Positions 17,131 to 27,697 of a DNA stretch of 64,000 nucleotides are shown here, piece after piece (the first letter of the stretch is position 1; each line of letters begins with the position of its first letter). A program made the position numbers and the translations under genes. The stretch comes from Phocoenobacter uteri. Lineage in GTDB: Bacteria > Pseudomonadota > Gammaproteobacteria > Enterobacterales > Pasteurellaceae. The DNA lies in the NCBI RefSeq assembly GCF_900454895.1, contig NZ_UGTA01000001.1, positions 62,001-126,000 of the forward strand. The letters are read 5' to 3'. A model generated the notes under the pieces. It searched no databases and had not been told where the DNA came from. It worked only from the letters and a program-made list of their open reading frames with translations.

Positions 17131-17635
17131 ATTACAGCAATATTATTTAAACCCAACAAGCTCGTTTTATCTGTTTGTTCGTTATTTATTAGATTATAAA
17201 TGGCTTGTTGCTCTATTTATCACTATTTTGATTTTGAGTTATCCAAGTTATAGATTAGTTACGACGATTTTGGCGGAAAATATAGCGATAAATATTCATC
17301 ATAAGTTGCTCAATGATAACGTTTTGATCACTAAAAAATTAAGCCAGTTGGGGATCAAAAAAGATGAGCAAAAAGTTGATCCTTTGGTGCTGAATAAGAG
17401 GATCAAAGTAATTTTAATTGATAATAAGATCAATATTGAAGAGATGAACTGGAATAAAGAGAACAATAGTATTGATATTATTTTTAATCAGACTTTTGAG
17501 CAGGTGGCAAAAGCGATTTTGCAATTAAACAGTGATAAGTCATTCGCTTTTAATCACATTACGCTAATAAAAATGAATAAAGATTATTTGGTGCAATGCG
17601 TTGTAAATTTAACTATTTTAGAGAATAAAAAATGA
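17123..17635 (+). CDS. comC: competence protein ComC (PilO-like)
   Basis: 170 residues with a single membrane helix (about 28-48) and a periplasmic alpha/beta domain; position and topology match ComC/PilO. It should form the inner-membrane alignment complex with ComB. Its end overlaps the next start by four bases (ATGA-type junction). In H. influenzae a separate PilP-like gene, comD, follows here. No such gene is present in this window. Confidence 0.8.
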   Translation: MNKLQQYYLNPTSSFYLFVRYLLDYKWLVALFITILILSYPSYRLVTTILAENIAINIHHKLLNDNVLITKKLSQLGIKKDEQKVDPLVLNKRIKVILIDNKINIEEMNWNKENNSIDIIFNQTFEQVAKAILQLNSDKSFAFNHITLIKMNKDYLVQCVVNLTILENKK

Positions 17636-18699
17636 AAAAAATAATGTTGTATATAGGGCTGTGTTTTATTCCTTCGCTTTTTGCGAATCCTTTTTATGTT
17701 GAGAATAGCGATGAAGCAGTACAAATGGAAGAAGATAAAGAGCAAGAAAGTGATTTTCAAATAATAGATGACGATGAATATCTAAAAACGATTAGTTTGA
17801 AATATGTACAAGCCAAAGATATTGTGGATACTTTCACAAAAGGCAGTGGGTCACTTTTGGAAGGCGGATATTTACATTTTGATAAGCAGACTAATTCAAT
17901 TATTATAAAAAGCAATCAAGCGACGTTGCAAAAATTAACTCAGTTAGTGAAGAAATTAGATAAACCAATAAAGCAGGTGGCTATTGAGGCGAGAATTGTA
18001 ACGATTAGTAGTGAACATTTGCAAGAACTTGGCGTGCGTTGGGGGATGTTTGGGGGAGTAGAAAAAAGTCATCAATTTGCAGGAAAGTTGGAAGGAAATG
18101 GATTTGCTGCGGATAATCTTAATGTGAATTTTCCTGTGCTAAGTAATGCCGCTTCAGTCGTGGTTCAAATTGCGAGTATCAATAATCGTTTACTCGACCT
18201 AGAATTGACAGCCTTAGAGCAAGAAAATAATGTTGAAATTATTGCAAGTCCGAGTTTGATAACCACCAATGAAAATAAAGCAAGTATTAAGCAAGGGACG
18301 GAAATAGCCTATCCTCAGCGGAATAATAAAGGTAATGTAACTCGAGTGGAATTTAGAGATGCGGTATTAGGGTTGGAGGTTACGCCACATTTCGGGCAAA
18401 GCGATCAAATTTTATTAGATTTATTAGTGACTCAAAATGCACCAAATTCAGCAACAGTCAGTTCACAGCAGTGGGTTACTATTGATAAGCAAGAAATTCA
18501 AACGCAGGTTTTGGCGAAAAATGGCAAGACCATTGTGCTTGGCGGTATTTTTCAACAAATAACCTCAAAAGAGAAAGATGGTGTACCGCTTTTGGGAAGT
18601 TTGCCTGTTTTAAAGCATTTATTTAGTCATACCAAAGATAAAATCGCAAAACGAGAATTAGTTATTTTTGTCACACCGCATATAATTAACCCACAATAG
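17632..18699 (+). CDS. comE: competence/type IV pilus secretin ComE
   Basis: Outer-membrane secretin through which DNA or pilus passes, 355 residues. A signal peptide ends near FANPF, then a short acidic stretch (about 25-50), one N-domain (about 53-112, SLKYVQAKDIVDTF), and the secretin core to the end with the signature VPLLGSLPVLKHLF and ELVIFVTPHIIN. H. influenzae ComE is longer (about 445 from memory), with an extra N-terminal domain (N0) that docks the PilP-like ComD. Both that domain and comD appear absent here. It is the last gene of the operon. Confidence 0.88.
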   Translation: MKKIMLYIGLCFIPSLFANPFYVENSDEAVQMEEDKEQESDFQIIDDDEYLKTISLKYVQAKDIVDTFTKGSGSLLEGGYLHFDKQTNSIIIKSNQATLQKLTQLVKKLDKPIKQVAIEARIVTISSEHLQELGVRWGMFGGVEKSHQFAGKLEGNGFAADNLNVNFPVLSNAASVVVQIASINNRLLDLELTALEQENNVEIIASPSLITTNENKASIKQGTEIAYPQRNNKGNVTRVEFRDAVLGLEVTPHFGQSDQILLDLLVTQNAPNSATVSSQQWVTIDKQEIQTQVLAKNGKTIVLGGIFQQITSKEKDGVPLLGSLPVLKHLFSHTKDKIAKRELVIFVTPHIINPQ

Positions 18700-18752
18700 T
18701 GAATTTGTGATAAAATCTGCCATCTTTTGATCGTGTTGCTAAAAATTAAACA

Positions 18753-18788
18753 GCAAGCGGTTAGATCTTTAACAAATTTTGCAAAATT
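18753..18788 (+). repeat. uptake signal sequence (Apl type)
   Basis: GCAAGCGGTTAGATC then ACAAATTTTGCAAAAT: core AAGCGGT with the trailing A/T blocks. It lies in the comE-nusB gap just upstream of nusB. Confidence 0.85.
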
Positions 18789-18806
18789 ATACTTTATAGA
18801 GGTTAT

Positions 18807-19220
18807 ATGAAAGTTTCTCCACGCCGTCGTGCTCGTGAATGTGCCGTTCAAGCACTTTATTCTTGGTTTGTGTCTAAAAATTCAGTAGATGAAGTTGAAA
18901 GCTCATTTATGACAGATCAAGATATGAAAGGAGTTGATGTTCCTTATTTTCATAAATTATTAAATGGTACAGTAGATAATATTGTGTCTGTTGATGCAGC
19001 ATTTCAGCCTTATTTAGATCGTAGCCAAGATGAAGTTGATCCTATTGAGTGTTCAATTCTACGAGTGGCTGCCTATGAATTAAAATTCCAACACGATGTG
19101 CCTTACAAAGTTGTGATCAACGAAGCGATTGAAGTAGCAAAAGTGTTTGGTTCAGACGATAGTCATAAATATGTAAATGGCATTCTAGATAAACTTGCAC
19201 CTGCATTAGGGCGTAAATAA
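18807..19220 (+). CDS. nusB: transcription antitermination factor NusB
   Basis: 137-residue all-helical RNA-binding protein. The N-terminal SPRRRARECAVQALYSW motif is diagnostic, and ECSILRVAAYEL and VVINEAIEVAKVFG lie further on. With NusE/S10 it binds boxA of rRNA leaders. It starts a nusB-thiL-pgpA run, a common gammaproteobacterial order. Confidence 0.96.
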   Translation: MKVSPRRRARECAVQALYSWFVSKNSVDEVESSFMTDQDMKGVDVPYFHKLLNGTVDNIVSVDAAFQPYLDRSQDEVDPIECSILRVAAYELKFQHDVPYKVVINEAIEVAKVFGSDDSHKYVNGILDKLAPALGRK

Positions 19221-19229
19221 GCATTATCA

Positions 19230-20186
19230 ATGGGCGAATTTGATATTATTCAGCACTATTTTAATCGCCAAAAAGCGAAGCAACATTCGGTGCTGACAAT
19301 TGGCGATGATTGTGCTGTGATTGAATTAGCACCAGAGCAGCAGTTAGCGATAACAACAGATACGCTAGCTGTTGGCACTCATTTTTTTCCTGATGTTTCC
19401 TCCTATGATTTAGCCTATAAATCTGTAGCCGTTAATTTAAGTGATTTAGCTGCAATGGGAGCAACCCCTAAATGGATATCTCTAGCCTTAACGTTGCCGA
19501 ATATTGATCATCAATGGTTGGCGGATTTTAGTAATGGATTGTTTGCTATTTTAGAACAATACAATGTTGAATTGATCGGTGGCGATACCACAAAGGGAAC
19601 GCTGTCGATTACTATTACAGCACAAGGCGTACTAGAAAAAGGGAAAGGTTTGTATCGCCATAAAGCACAAGTGGGCGATTTAATTTTTGTATCGGGTTCA
19701 CTTGGTGATAGCAAAGCAGGATTAGAATTACTAGCAAATCAAACACCATCTAAAAATAGTCATCAAGACTATTTATTGCAACGCCATTTAAAACCAACAC
19801 CAAGAATAGCATTAGGCTCATTGCTTAATCACTATTCTCAATGTGCGATTGATATTTCAGATGGTTTATTGGCTGACTTAGGGCATATTTTAGAACGCAG
19901 CCAGTGTGGGGCAGAGATAAATTTGCAAAATCTTCCTCTTTCTACACCGCTTGTAACAGAATTTTCAACACTTGCTGAACGTTTTGCTCTAACTGGAGGC
20001 GAGGATTATGAACTCTGTTTCACGATCCTCCCTGAAAAGGAAGAGGCTTTTTTGAAAGCAATCACTCAGTTGGATATAAAATGCAGTTGTATTGGCAGAA
20101 TTACCCAATCAGGTTTAACCTTATTAAGAAATGGTGAAAAAGTAGAATTACCGAAACAAGCAGGTTTTGACCATTTTTCATTGTAA
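19230..20186 (+). CDS. thiL: thiamine-monophosphate kinase
   Basis: 318 residues; phosphorylates thiamine monophosphate to the active diphosphate cofactor. Family motifs in order are TIGDDCAVI (metal and ATP), TTDTLAVGTHFF, AVNLSDLAAMGATPKW, LIGGDTTKG and the C-terminal LTGGEDYELCFT. It lies 9 bases after nusB, with no strong ribosome site of its own, so coupling to nusB is likely. Confidence 0.96.
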   Translation: MGEFDIIQHYFNRQKAKQHSVLTIGDDCAVIELAPEQQLAITTDTLAVGTHFFPDVSSYDLAYKSVAVNLSDLAAMGATPKWISLALTLPNIDHQWLADFSNGLFAILEQYNVELIGGDTTKGTLSITITAQGVLEKGKGLYRHKAQVGDLIFVSGSLGDSKAGLELLANQTPSKNSHQDYLLQRHLKPTPRIALGSLLNHYSQCAIDISDGLLADLGHILERSQCGAEINLQNLPLSTPLVTEFSTLAERFALTGGEDYELCFTILPEKEEAFLKAITQLDIKCSCIGRITQSGLTLLRNGEKVELPKQAGFDHFSL

Positions 20187-20200
20187 AAGGATCTAATATT

Positions 20201-20692
20201 ATGAAACCAATCAATCTTAAAAATCCCATTCACTTCCTTGCATTTGGCTTTGGATCTGGCTTAATCAAACCAGCACCAGGTACGTGGGGATCTATTGCTG
20301 GAATGATTCTTGCAATTTTATTGTGGAATTTGACCGCTTCACCAGTATTTTTCATAGGGCTTTCTATTATTTCCTTTATCGCTGGTTGCTACATTTGTGA
20401 AAAAACGAGCCAAGATCTAGGGGTTCACGATGATGGGCGTATTGTTTGGGACGAAATTGTTGGGATCTTTTTAATTTTTGCATTTTTACCACAACACGAT
20501 ACTTTATTTTATATATTAACTTTTATCACATTCCGCATTTTTGATATTCTCAAACCTTTCCCAATCGGCTTTATTGATAAAAAGCTAAAAGGTGGTTTGG
20601 GTATTATGGTTGATGATATTCTAGCGTCAGTTTATGCAATTATTGTGCTTTATTTCTTATATTTTGGGTTGCATTTAGCTGATCTGATATAG
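20201..20692 (+). CDS. pgpA: phosphatidylglycerophosphatase A
   Basis: 163-residue inner-membrane enzyme that removes the phosphate from phosphatidylglycerophosphate. It has KPAPGTWGSIAG near residue 22, the acidic VWDEIVGIF, and RIFDILKPFPIGFIDKKLKG followed by MVDDILAS, plus about four membrane helices. The stop lies only three bases from the stop of convergent sapF, leaving no room for a terminator. Confidence 0.95.
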   Translation: MKPINLKNPIHFLAFGFGSGLIKPAPGTWGSIAGMILAILLWNLTASPVFFIGLSIISFIAGCYICEKTSQDLGVHDDGRIVWDEIVGIFLIFAFLPQHDTLFYILTFITFRIFDILKPFPIGFIDKKLKGGLGIMVDDILASVYAIIVLYFLYFGLHLADLI

Positions 20693-20695
20693 CTT

Positions 20696-21499
20696 TTATT
20701 CAATATTCGCCCAAGATTCTTCCGTTAATTTTTTACCAAAATGGCTGTCAATCAAACGGTTCATAAAAGGGGATTGAGGGTTCAGCAAAACTTCTTTGGT
20801 ATTGCCATATTCAAGCATTTTGCCGTGTTGCATAACTAAAATTTTATCGGAAATATGCTTAGCAATGCCGAGATGTTGTCCCACATAAATATAAGAAATC
20901 GCGTTTCTTTGTTGTAATTTAAGCATTAGGTTAATAATTTGAATTCGTAATGAGAAATCAAGGGTACTTAGGGTATCATCGATTACAATAATGTCAGGAT
21001 CTAAAATCAAGGCACGAGCGAAGGCAACTCGTTGTTTTTGATTACTTGATGCTTCATTGATTGGCATTAAGGCGTGTTCAGGGTGCATTCCGACAAGCTC
21101 TAATGTTTGAAATATTTTTTGATTACGCTGTGCTTCATTAAGATCTGTAGCGAGTTTGAGTGATGAATCTAATATTTGTCCGATATTGTGATTAGGATCA
21201 AATGCATTATTTGGATCCTGAAATAGCATTCGAATATGCTTCGCTCGGAATTTATAATCACCAAAAGTGAGTAAGTGATCTAAAAATCGGATTTCGCCAG
21301 ACGTTGGCTTGATTACCCCTGCGATCATTTTCACTAAGGTAGATTTCCCAGAACCATTTTCGCCAATAATTGTTAAGGTTTCGCCTTTTTCAAGAGTGAA
21401 TGAAATTTCATTAACTACATAATTTTTTTTGTTACGAAACAATGCAGTATGCTCAACAAAGCATTTACTCAGGCTTCTCACTTCTAGCAATGAACTCAT
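20696..21499 (-). CDS. sapF: peptide ABC transporter ATP-binding protein SapF
   Basis: 267-residue ATPase of the Opp/Dpp/Sap class. The Walker A motif GENGSGKST (46-54) is intact. The ABC signature is degenerate (SSNQKQ at 151-156 instead of SGGQ-type), and Asp175 replaces the usual catalytic Glu after Walker B (IIVIDD). The C-terminal SHFGKKLTEESW tail matches SapF. Sap systems move antimicrobial peptides and influence potassium uptake. Here sapF stands alone; no sapABCD genes are in the window. Confidence 0.87.
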   Translation of the reverse strand: MSSLLEVRSLSKCFVEHTALFRNKKNYVVNEISFTLEKGETLTIIGENGSGKSTLVKMIAGVIKPTSGEIRFLDHLLTFGDYKFRAKHIRMLFQDPNNAFDPNHNIGQILDSSLKLATDLNEAQRNQKIFQTLELVGMHPEHALMPINEASSNQKQRVAFARALILDPDIIVIDDTLSTLDFSLRIQIINLMLKLQQRNAISYIYVGQHLGIAKHISDKILVMQHGKMLEYGNTKEVLLNPQSPFMNRLIDSHFGKKLTEESWANIE

Positions 21500-21632
21500 T
21501 TTAACCTCTTAATTTTGGCTTAACAGAAATAGATAATCAATTTAATTGCTGAAATGTTGGGAGAATTAAATAGGAAAGTATGTATGTACTTCACTTTCTT
21601 AATCCTCTCTACATTTTTAATATAATAAACAA

Positions 21633-21654
21633 AGACCGCTTAAATAAGCGGTCT
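21633..21654 (-). terminator. terminator after fbaA (uptake-signal hairpin)
   Basis: Perfect 9-bp stem AGACCGCTT / AAGCGGTCT with a four-base loop: two inverted uptake-signal cores forming a hairpin just past the fbaA stop on the minus strand. Such USS-pair terminators are typical of the family. Confidence 0.8.
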
Positions 21655-21676
21655 AATTTTACTTAAAATTTGCAAA

Positions 21677-22756
<1,080 letters not shown>

Positions 22757-22835
22757 TTTTTATATTTCCTCTGTGTTTAAAAATTTTTAAAAAATATTGT
22801 TGCCCCTACACATTATGCGTAGGGACTATGTTTGA

Positions 22836-23999
22836 TTATGCTTTTGCACGTTTCTCTAAGATTTCTACTGCTGGTAACACTTTACCTTCAACGAATTCTA
22901 AGAATGCACCGCCACCTGTTGAGATATATGAAATTTTATCTTTAATTCCAAATAAATCAATAGCCGCTAAAGTATCGCCACCACCTGCGATAGAGAAACC
23001 TTCGCTGTCTGCGATTGCATTTGAAATGATTTCTGTTCCTTTACGGAAGTTAGGGAATTCAAATACGCCCACTGGACCATTCCAAAGAATTGTTTTTGCA
23101 TTTTTGATGATTTCAGCTAATTGTTCTGCTGATTTATCACCGATATCAAAGATAGATTCATCATCTGCTACTTCGGTAACTAATTTTTCAGTCGCTGGTG
23201 CTGTTTCAGAGAATTCTGTACCCACACGTACATCAACAGGTACAGGAATATCGGTTGTTTCTGCTAATTTTTGTGCAACTGGTACTAAATCTTCTTCGTA
23301 AAGTGATTTACCTACATTGTGGCCTGCTGCCGCAATAAAGGTATTTGCGATACCACCGCCCACGATGATTTGGTCAGCGATTTGAGAAAGTGAATTTAAT
23401 ACTTCTAATTTAGTTGAAACTTTTGAACCACCTACAATTGCTACCATTGGGCGAGCTGGCTCTTTTAATGCTTTACCTAATGCGTCTAATTCTGCAGCTA
23501 ATAATGGACCTGCACAAGCAGCGGGTGCATACTCAGCAACGCCATAAGTAGAACCTTGAGCACGGTGTGCTGTACCGAATGCGTCCATTACGAATACATC
23601 ACAAAGTGCTGCATATTTTTTACCTAATTCAGGATCATTTTTCTTTTCGCCTTTGTTAAAACGTACGTTCTCTAATACAACGATTTCGTTTTCTTTCACA
23701 TCAACGCCGTTTAAATAATCTTTTTCTAAACGAACAGGTACATCTAATACATCATTTAAGTAATCAACAACAGGTTGTAAAGAGAATTTTTCTTCAAATT
23801 CCCCTTCTGTTGGACGACCTAAGTGAGAAGTTACCATTACTTTTGCACCTTTTTCTAAGGCTAATTTTAATGTAGGAAGTGTTGCACGGATACGTGCGTC
23901 TGATGTTACTTTGCCGTCTTTAACTGGCACATTCAAATCCGCACGGATAAATAAACGTTTACCAGCAAGGTCTAGATCGGTCATTTTAGTTACTGACAT
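22836..23999 (-). CDS. pgk: phosphoglycerate kinase
   Basis: 387-residue glycolytic enzyme transferring phosphate from 1,3-bisphosphoglycerate to ADP. It shows RADLNVPVKDGKV at the N-terminus, TSHLGRP, GGSKVSTKLEVL in the middle and the nucleotide-site GGGDTLAAI near the C-terminus. The ribosome site on the minus strand is AAGAGGAAATC. It heads the pgk-fbaA unit. Confidence 0.97.
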   Translation of the reverse strand: MSVTKMTDLDLAGKRLFIRADLNVPVKDGKVTSDARIRATLPTLKLALEKGAKVMVTSHLGRPTEGEFEEKFSLQPVVDYLNDVLDVPVRLEKDYLNGVDVKENEIVVLENVRFNKGEKKNDPELGKKYAALCDVFVMDAFGTAHRAQGSTYGVAEYAPAACAGPLLAAELDALGKALKEPARPMVAIVGGSKVSTKLEVLNSLSQIADQIIVGGGIANTFIAAAGHNVGKSLYEEDLVPVAQKLAETTDIPVPVDVRVGTEFSETAPATEKLVTEVADDESIFDIGDKSAEQLAEIIKNAKTILWNGPVGVFEFPNFRKGTEIISNAIADSEGFSIAGGGDTLAAIDLFGIKDKISYISTGGGAFLEFVEGKVLPAVEILEKRAKA

Positions 24000-24124
24000 A
24001 TGATTTCCTCTTAATAATTTAAAAATAAAAACGTTGGGGATTATAGCATTTTCTTAGAAAATTTACTGAATATAGATCAAATTGTTAAAGGATTTTCTGT
24101 AAATTTGTAAATTTTTGCTTAAAT

Positions 24125-24490
24125 TTAACCGCTTATTGTCTTACTCAACCATAATCCTAATACGGTGGCAATAATACCACAGACCAAATGTAATCCTAGC
24201 GTATTGATTGCGTGTAGCCACTTGTCTTCTAAAATTTTTGTGCTAATTTCTGCGGAAAAAGTGGAAAAAGTGGTAAAGCTACCTAAAAATCCTGTAATAA
24301 AAATAAGTTTGTGAGAATCGTGTAAATTTAATCCTAAGGCAATGCCGATTAAAAAACAGCCTAAAACATTCGCAATAAATGTACCAAAATGAAAATGGTT
24401 AAAAACAGGTTGCAACCAAATACCGATTTGCCAGCGAGATAATGCACCAAACATTGCCCCCACCGACACTAAGAACGCTTGATAAATCAT
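24125..24490 (-). CDS. crcB: fluoride ion channel CrcB/FluC
   Basis: 121-residue membrane protein with four helices. It has the family motifs GAMFGALSRWQ, HFGTFIANVLGCFLIG (polar track Asn) and GSFTTFSTFSAE (Phe-box and sodium site). It exports toxic fluoride as a dual-topology dimer. No fluoride riboswitch is evident in the short upstream region, which is occupied by the maeB terminator. Confidence 0.95.
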   Translation of the reverse strand: MIYQAFLVSVGAMFGALSRWQIGIWLQPVFNHFHFGTFIANVLGCFLIGIALGLNLHDSHKLIFITGFLGSFTTFSTFSAEISTKILEDKWLHAINTLGLHLVCGIIATVLGLWLSKTISG

Positions 24491-24494
24491 AAAA

Positions 24495-24528
24495 AAATGC
24501 CATTCTATTTAGTGAAAGAATGGCATTT
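24495..24528 (-). terminator. terminator after maeB
   Basis: 12-bp perfect stem AAATGCCATTCT / AGAATGGCATTT. On the minus strand it is followed by a T-run (the A-run at 24491-24497). It lies directly upstream of crcB. Confidence 0.85.
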
Positions 24529-24557
24529 AATTTAGCATATTTTAGCTTAAAAAACGA

Positions 24558-26840
24558 TTAACATTTACAAGCATCGTTATTCGATTTAACCGCCGCATAA
24601 GCCACCATATTGATAATACGGCGTACTGATGAAACTGGGTTTAAAATCTGTGCTGATTTGTTGATACCCATTAAAATTGGACCAACGGTAATCGCTGTTG
24701 TTGTGCCTCTTAATAAGTTGTAACTAATACGTGCCGCCTCTAAGTTTGGCATTACTAATAAATTAGCTGATCCTTTTAATGGGCTATCAGGCATAATGTC
24801 GTTACGTAACTCTTCTGATAACGCTAAGTCGCCGTGCATTTCGCCATCGATCATTAAGCTTGGTTCTGCTTGATTGACTAGCTCTAATGCTTGACGCATT
24901 TTTGGTGCACCGAGTTGGTCTGATGAACCATAGTTAGAGTGAGAAAGCAGAGCCACTTTTGGCTGGATACCAAAACGACACACTTCTTCTGCCGCCATTA
25001 ACGTAATTTCCGCAATTTCTTCTGCTGTTGGATTTGGATTTACATAAGTATCGGTTAAGAATACGTTACCTGATGAAAGCACTAAACTGTTTAATGCTGC
25101 AGGGGTTTTCACGCCTTCTTTTAAGCCTAACACGTCTTTAATTGAGGTTAAGTGTTTGCTGTATGAACCAAATAATCCGCACACTAACCCGTCCGCATAA
25201 CCTAAATCAACTAAGGTTGAAGCAATTACGGTGGTATTTGATTGCATTACACGCTGAGCAATCGCTTGGGTAATCCCTTTGCGTTTCATTTTGCTGTAAT
25301 AATGCTTCCAACATTCTTCATAATGTGGATTATTACTATTATCGACCAACTCAAAATCTTTACCGATTTCTAAGTGTAAGCCTAATTTTTTGATTTTCTC
25401 TTCAATAATTGCAGGACGACCAAGTAATACAGGATAAGCAAGCCCCATAGTGACGATTTCTTGGGTAGCTTGTAACGCTTTATTTTCTTCCCCTTCCGCT
25501 AAAATAATACGTTTTCTATTAGCTTTTGCTTGGCTGAAAATAGGTTTCATAAAGAGATTTGTTTTATAGACAAATTGCGATAATTTCTCTTTATAAACGT
25601 CCCAATCTTGAATTGGACGAGTTGCAACGCCAGAATCCATTGCCGCTTTAGCAACAGCTGGGGCAATACGCGTAATCAAACGAGGATCAAATGGACGAGG
25701 AATAACATAATCCGCCCCAAATGTTGTCGCTTCATCACCATAAGCTGAAGCGACTACATCACTTTGTTCTGCAAGGGCTAAGTCTGCAATCGCATATACC
25801 GCCGCACGTTTCATCTCTTCATTGATGGTGGTTGCCCCCACATCTAATGCACCACGGAAAATGAATGGGAAACAAAGCACATTATTTACTTGGTTTGGAT
25901 AATCTGAACGACCTGTACACACAATCGCATCAGGACGAACTGCTTTTGCCTCTGGTGGTGTAATTTCAGGATCTGGGTTTGCAAGGGCTAAAATGAGTGG
26001 GTGTGCCGCCATTTGTTTAACCATTTCAGGTTTTAATGCCCCTGCTGCTGAACAGCCTAAGAATACGTCGGCATTTGGAATTGCGTCAGATAGTGTTCGC
26101 CAGCCGTTATCTTCAATCGCATAAGATTTTTTGGTTTCATCCATACGATCATCACGATCTTTATAAATTACCCCTTTTGAATCACAAACAGTGATATTTT
26201 CACGTTTCATACCTAGTGAAACTAACAGGTTTAAACAGGCAATCGACGCTGCACCCGCACCAGATGCCACTAAACGCACTTCATCAATTTTTTTATTCAC
26301 AATACGCAATGCATTGATCACCGCTGCGGCACTGATAATTGCTGTACCGTGTTGATCGTCGTGGAATACAGGAATATTCAAACGCTCACGTAATTTTTGT
26401 TCAATGTAGAAACATTCAGGTGCTTTGATATCTTCAAGGTTGATTCCCCCAAAGGTTGGCTCTAATGCAGCGACAATTTCGACAAATTTTTCAGGATCTT
26501 TCTCTGCGACTTCAATATCGAACACATCAATACCCGCAAATTTTTTGAATAGTACGCCTTTACCTTCCATTACCGGTTTACCCGCTAATGCACCGATATT
26601 CCCCAAACCGAGTACCGCAGTACCATTAGAAATTACAGCAACTAAATTTCCCTTAGCCGTATATTTATAGGCAGTTAAAGGATCTTTTTCAATTTCTAAA
26701 CAAGGCTCCGCCACACCTGGTGAGTAAGCAAGGGCTAAATCTCGCTGAGTTGCAAGGGATTTAGTTGGCGTGACTTCAATTTTTCCTGGAATTGGAAATT
26801 CGTGAAAATCAAGAGCGGCTTGACGTAATTTACTATTCAT
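24558..26840 (-). CDS. maeB: NADP-dependent malic enzyme (with phosphotransacetylase-like domain)
   Basis: 760-residue two-domain protein. The N-terminal malic enzyme (about 1-425) shows ALAYSPGVAEPC, the catalytic region FHDDQHGTAI and a nucleotide fold with ASGAGAASIACL. The C-terminal domain (about 430-760) resembles phosphate acetyltransferase (ILAEGEENKALQA, VALLSHSNYGSSD) and usually regulates the enzyme through acetyl-CoA. It oxidatively decarboxylates malate to pyruvate. Confidence 0.96.
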   Translation of the reverse strand: MNSKLRQAALDFHEFPIPGKIEVTPTKSLATQRDLALAYSPGVAEPCLEIEKDPLTAYKYTAKGNLVAVISNGTAVLGLGNIGALAGKPVMEGKGVLFKKFAGIDVFDIEVAEKDPEKFVEIVAALEPTFGGINLEDIKAPECFYIEQKLRERLNIPVFHDDQHGTAIISAAAVINALRIVNKKIDEVRLVASGAGAASIACLNLLVSLGMKRENITVCDSKGVIYKDRDDRMDETKKSYAIEDNGWRTLSDAIPNADVFLGCSAAGALKPEMVKQMAAHPLILALANPDPEITPPEAKAVRPDAIVCTGRSDYPNQVNNVLCFPFIFRGALDVGATTINEEMKRAAVYAIADLALAEQSDVVASAYGDEATTFGADYVIPRPFDPRLITRIAPAVAKAAMDSGVATRPIQDWDVYKEKLSQFVYKTNLFMKPIFSQAKANRKRIILAEGEENKALQATQEIVTMGLAYPVLLGRPAIIEEKIKKLGLHLEIGKDFELVDNSNNPHYEECWKHYYSKMKRKGITQAIAQRVMQSNTTVIASTLVDLGYADGLVCGLFGSYSKHLTSIKDVLGLKEGVKTPAALNSLVLSSGNVFLTDTYVNPNPTAEEIAEITLMAAEEVCRFGIQPKVALLSHSNYGSSDQLGAPKMRQALELVNQAEPSLMIDGEMHGDLALSEELRNDIMPDSPLKGSANLLVMPNLEAARISYNLLRGTTTAITVGPILMGINKSAQILNPVSSVRRIINMVAYAAVKSNNDACKC

Positions 26841-26978
26841 ATTTGTTTATCCTTAGTATCTGTTTAAATTAAAGAATTTATAATGATTGTGTAATTTTAG
26901 CACTAAAAGAGAGCCTTTTTTGTGATCAATATCTAAAATTTTATATTTTTATTTAATAAAATTATAGGCATGCAAAGG

Positions 26979-27653
26979 CTAAATTTTAGCCAGTTGTTGA
27001 CGCATTTCATCGATTACTGCTTTGTAATCTGGTTGATCAAAAATAGCAGAGCCAGCCACAAACATATCGGCACCCGCTGCTGCAATTTCAGCGATATTAT
27101 TTACTTTTACGCCACCATCCACTTCTAAACGAATATCAAAGCCACTTTCATCAATCATTTTGCGAGCTTGTTTTAATTTATCCAACGTTGCAGGAATGAA
27201 TGATTGACCACCAAAACCTGGATTTACAGACATCAATAAAATCACATCAACTTTATCCATTACATAATCCAAATAGCTCAATGGTGTTGCAGGATTAAAA
27301 ACCAAGCCTGCTTTACAGCCATTGTCTCTAATTAGTTGTAAAGTACGATCAATATGCACAGCAGCTTCGGGATGGAAGGTGATGTAATCTGCACCAGCTT
27401 TCGCAAATTCAGGGATCAAGCGATCAACTGGATCTGCCATTAAATGCACATCAATTGGTGCTGTAATGCCATAATCTCGTAATGCTTTACAAATTGCAGG
27501 CCCAAAGGTTAAGTTGGGTACAAAGTGGTTATCCATTACGTCAAAATGGATAACATCGGCTCCTGCATTCAGTACCTCTTTCACATCATCGCCTAAGCGA
27601 GCAAGATCAGCTGAAAGGATAGATGGGGCAATTAGAAAGGGTTTGTGGCTCAT
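26979..27653 (-). CDS. rpe: ribulose-phosphate 3-epimerase
   Basis: 224-residue TIM-barrel enzyme of the pentose phosphate pathway. Motifs are PSILSADLARLG, HFDVMDNHFVPNLTFGP (metal-binding His and catalytic Asp), HLMADPVD, SVNPGFGGQ and DGGVKVNN. The usual partner gph is not adjacent. Confidence 0.97.
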   Translation of the reverse strand: MSHKPFLIAPSILSADLARLGDDVKEVLNAGADVIHFDVMDNHFVPNLTFGPAICKALRDYGITAPIDVHLMADPVDRLIPEFAKAGADYITFHPEAAVHIDRTLQLIRDNGCKAGLVFNPATPLSYLDYVMDKVDVILLMSVNPGFGGQSFIPATLDKLKQARKMIDESGFDIRLEVDGGVKVNNIAEIAAAGADMFVAGSAIFDQPDYKAVIDEMRQQLAKI

Positions 27654-27697
27654 TTTTTATCTCCAAAGTAATTAAAAGGGGTTGATAGTAAAACTAA

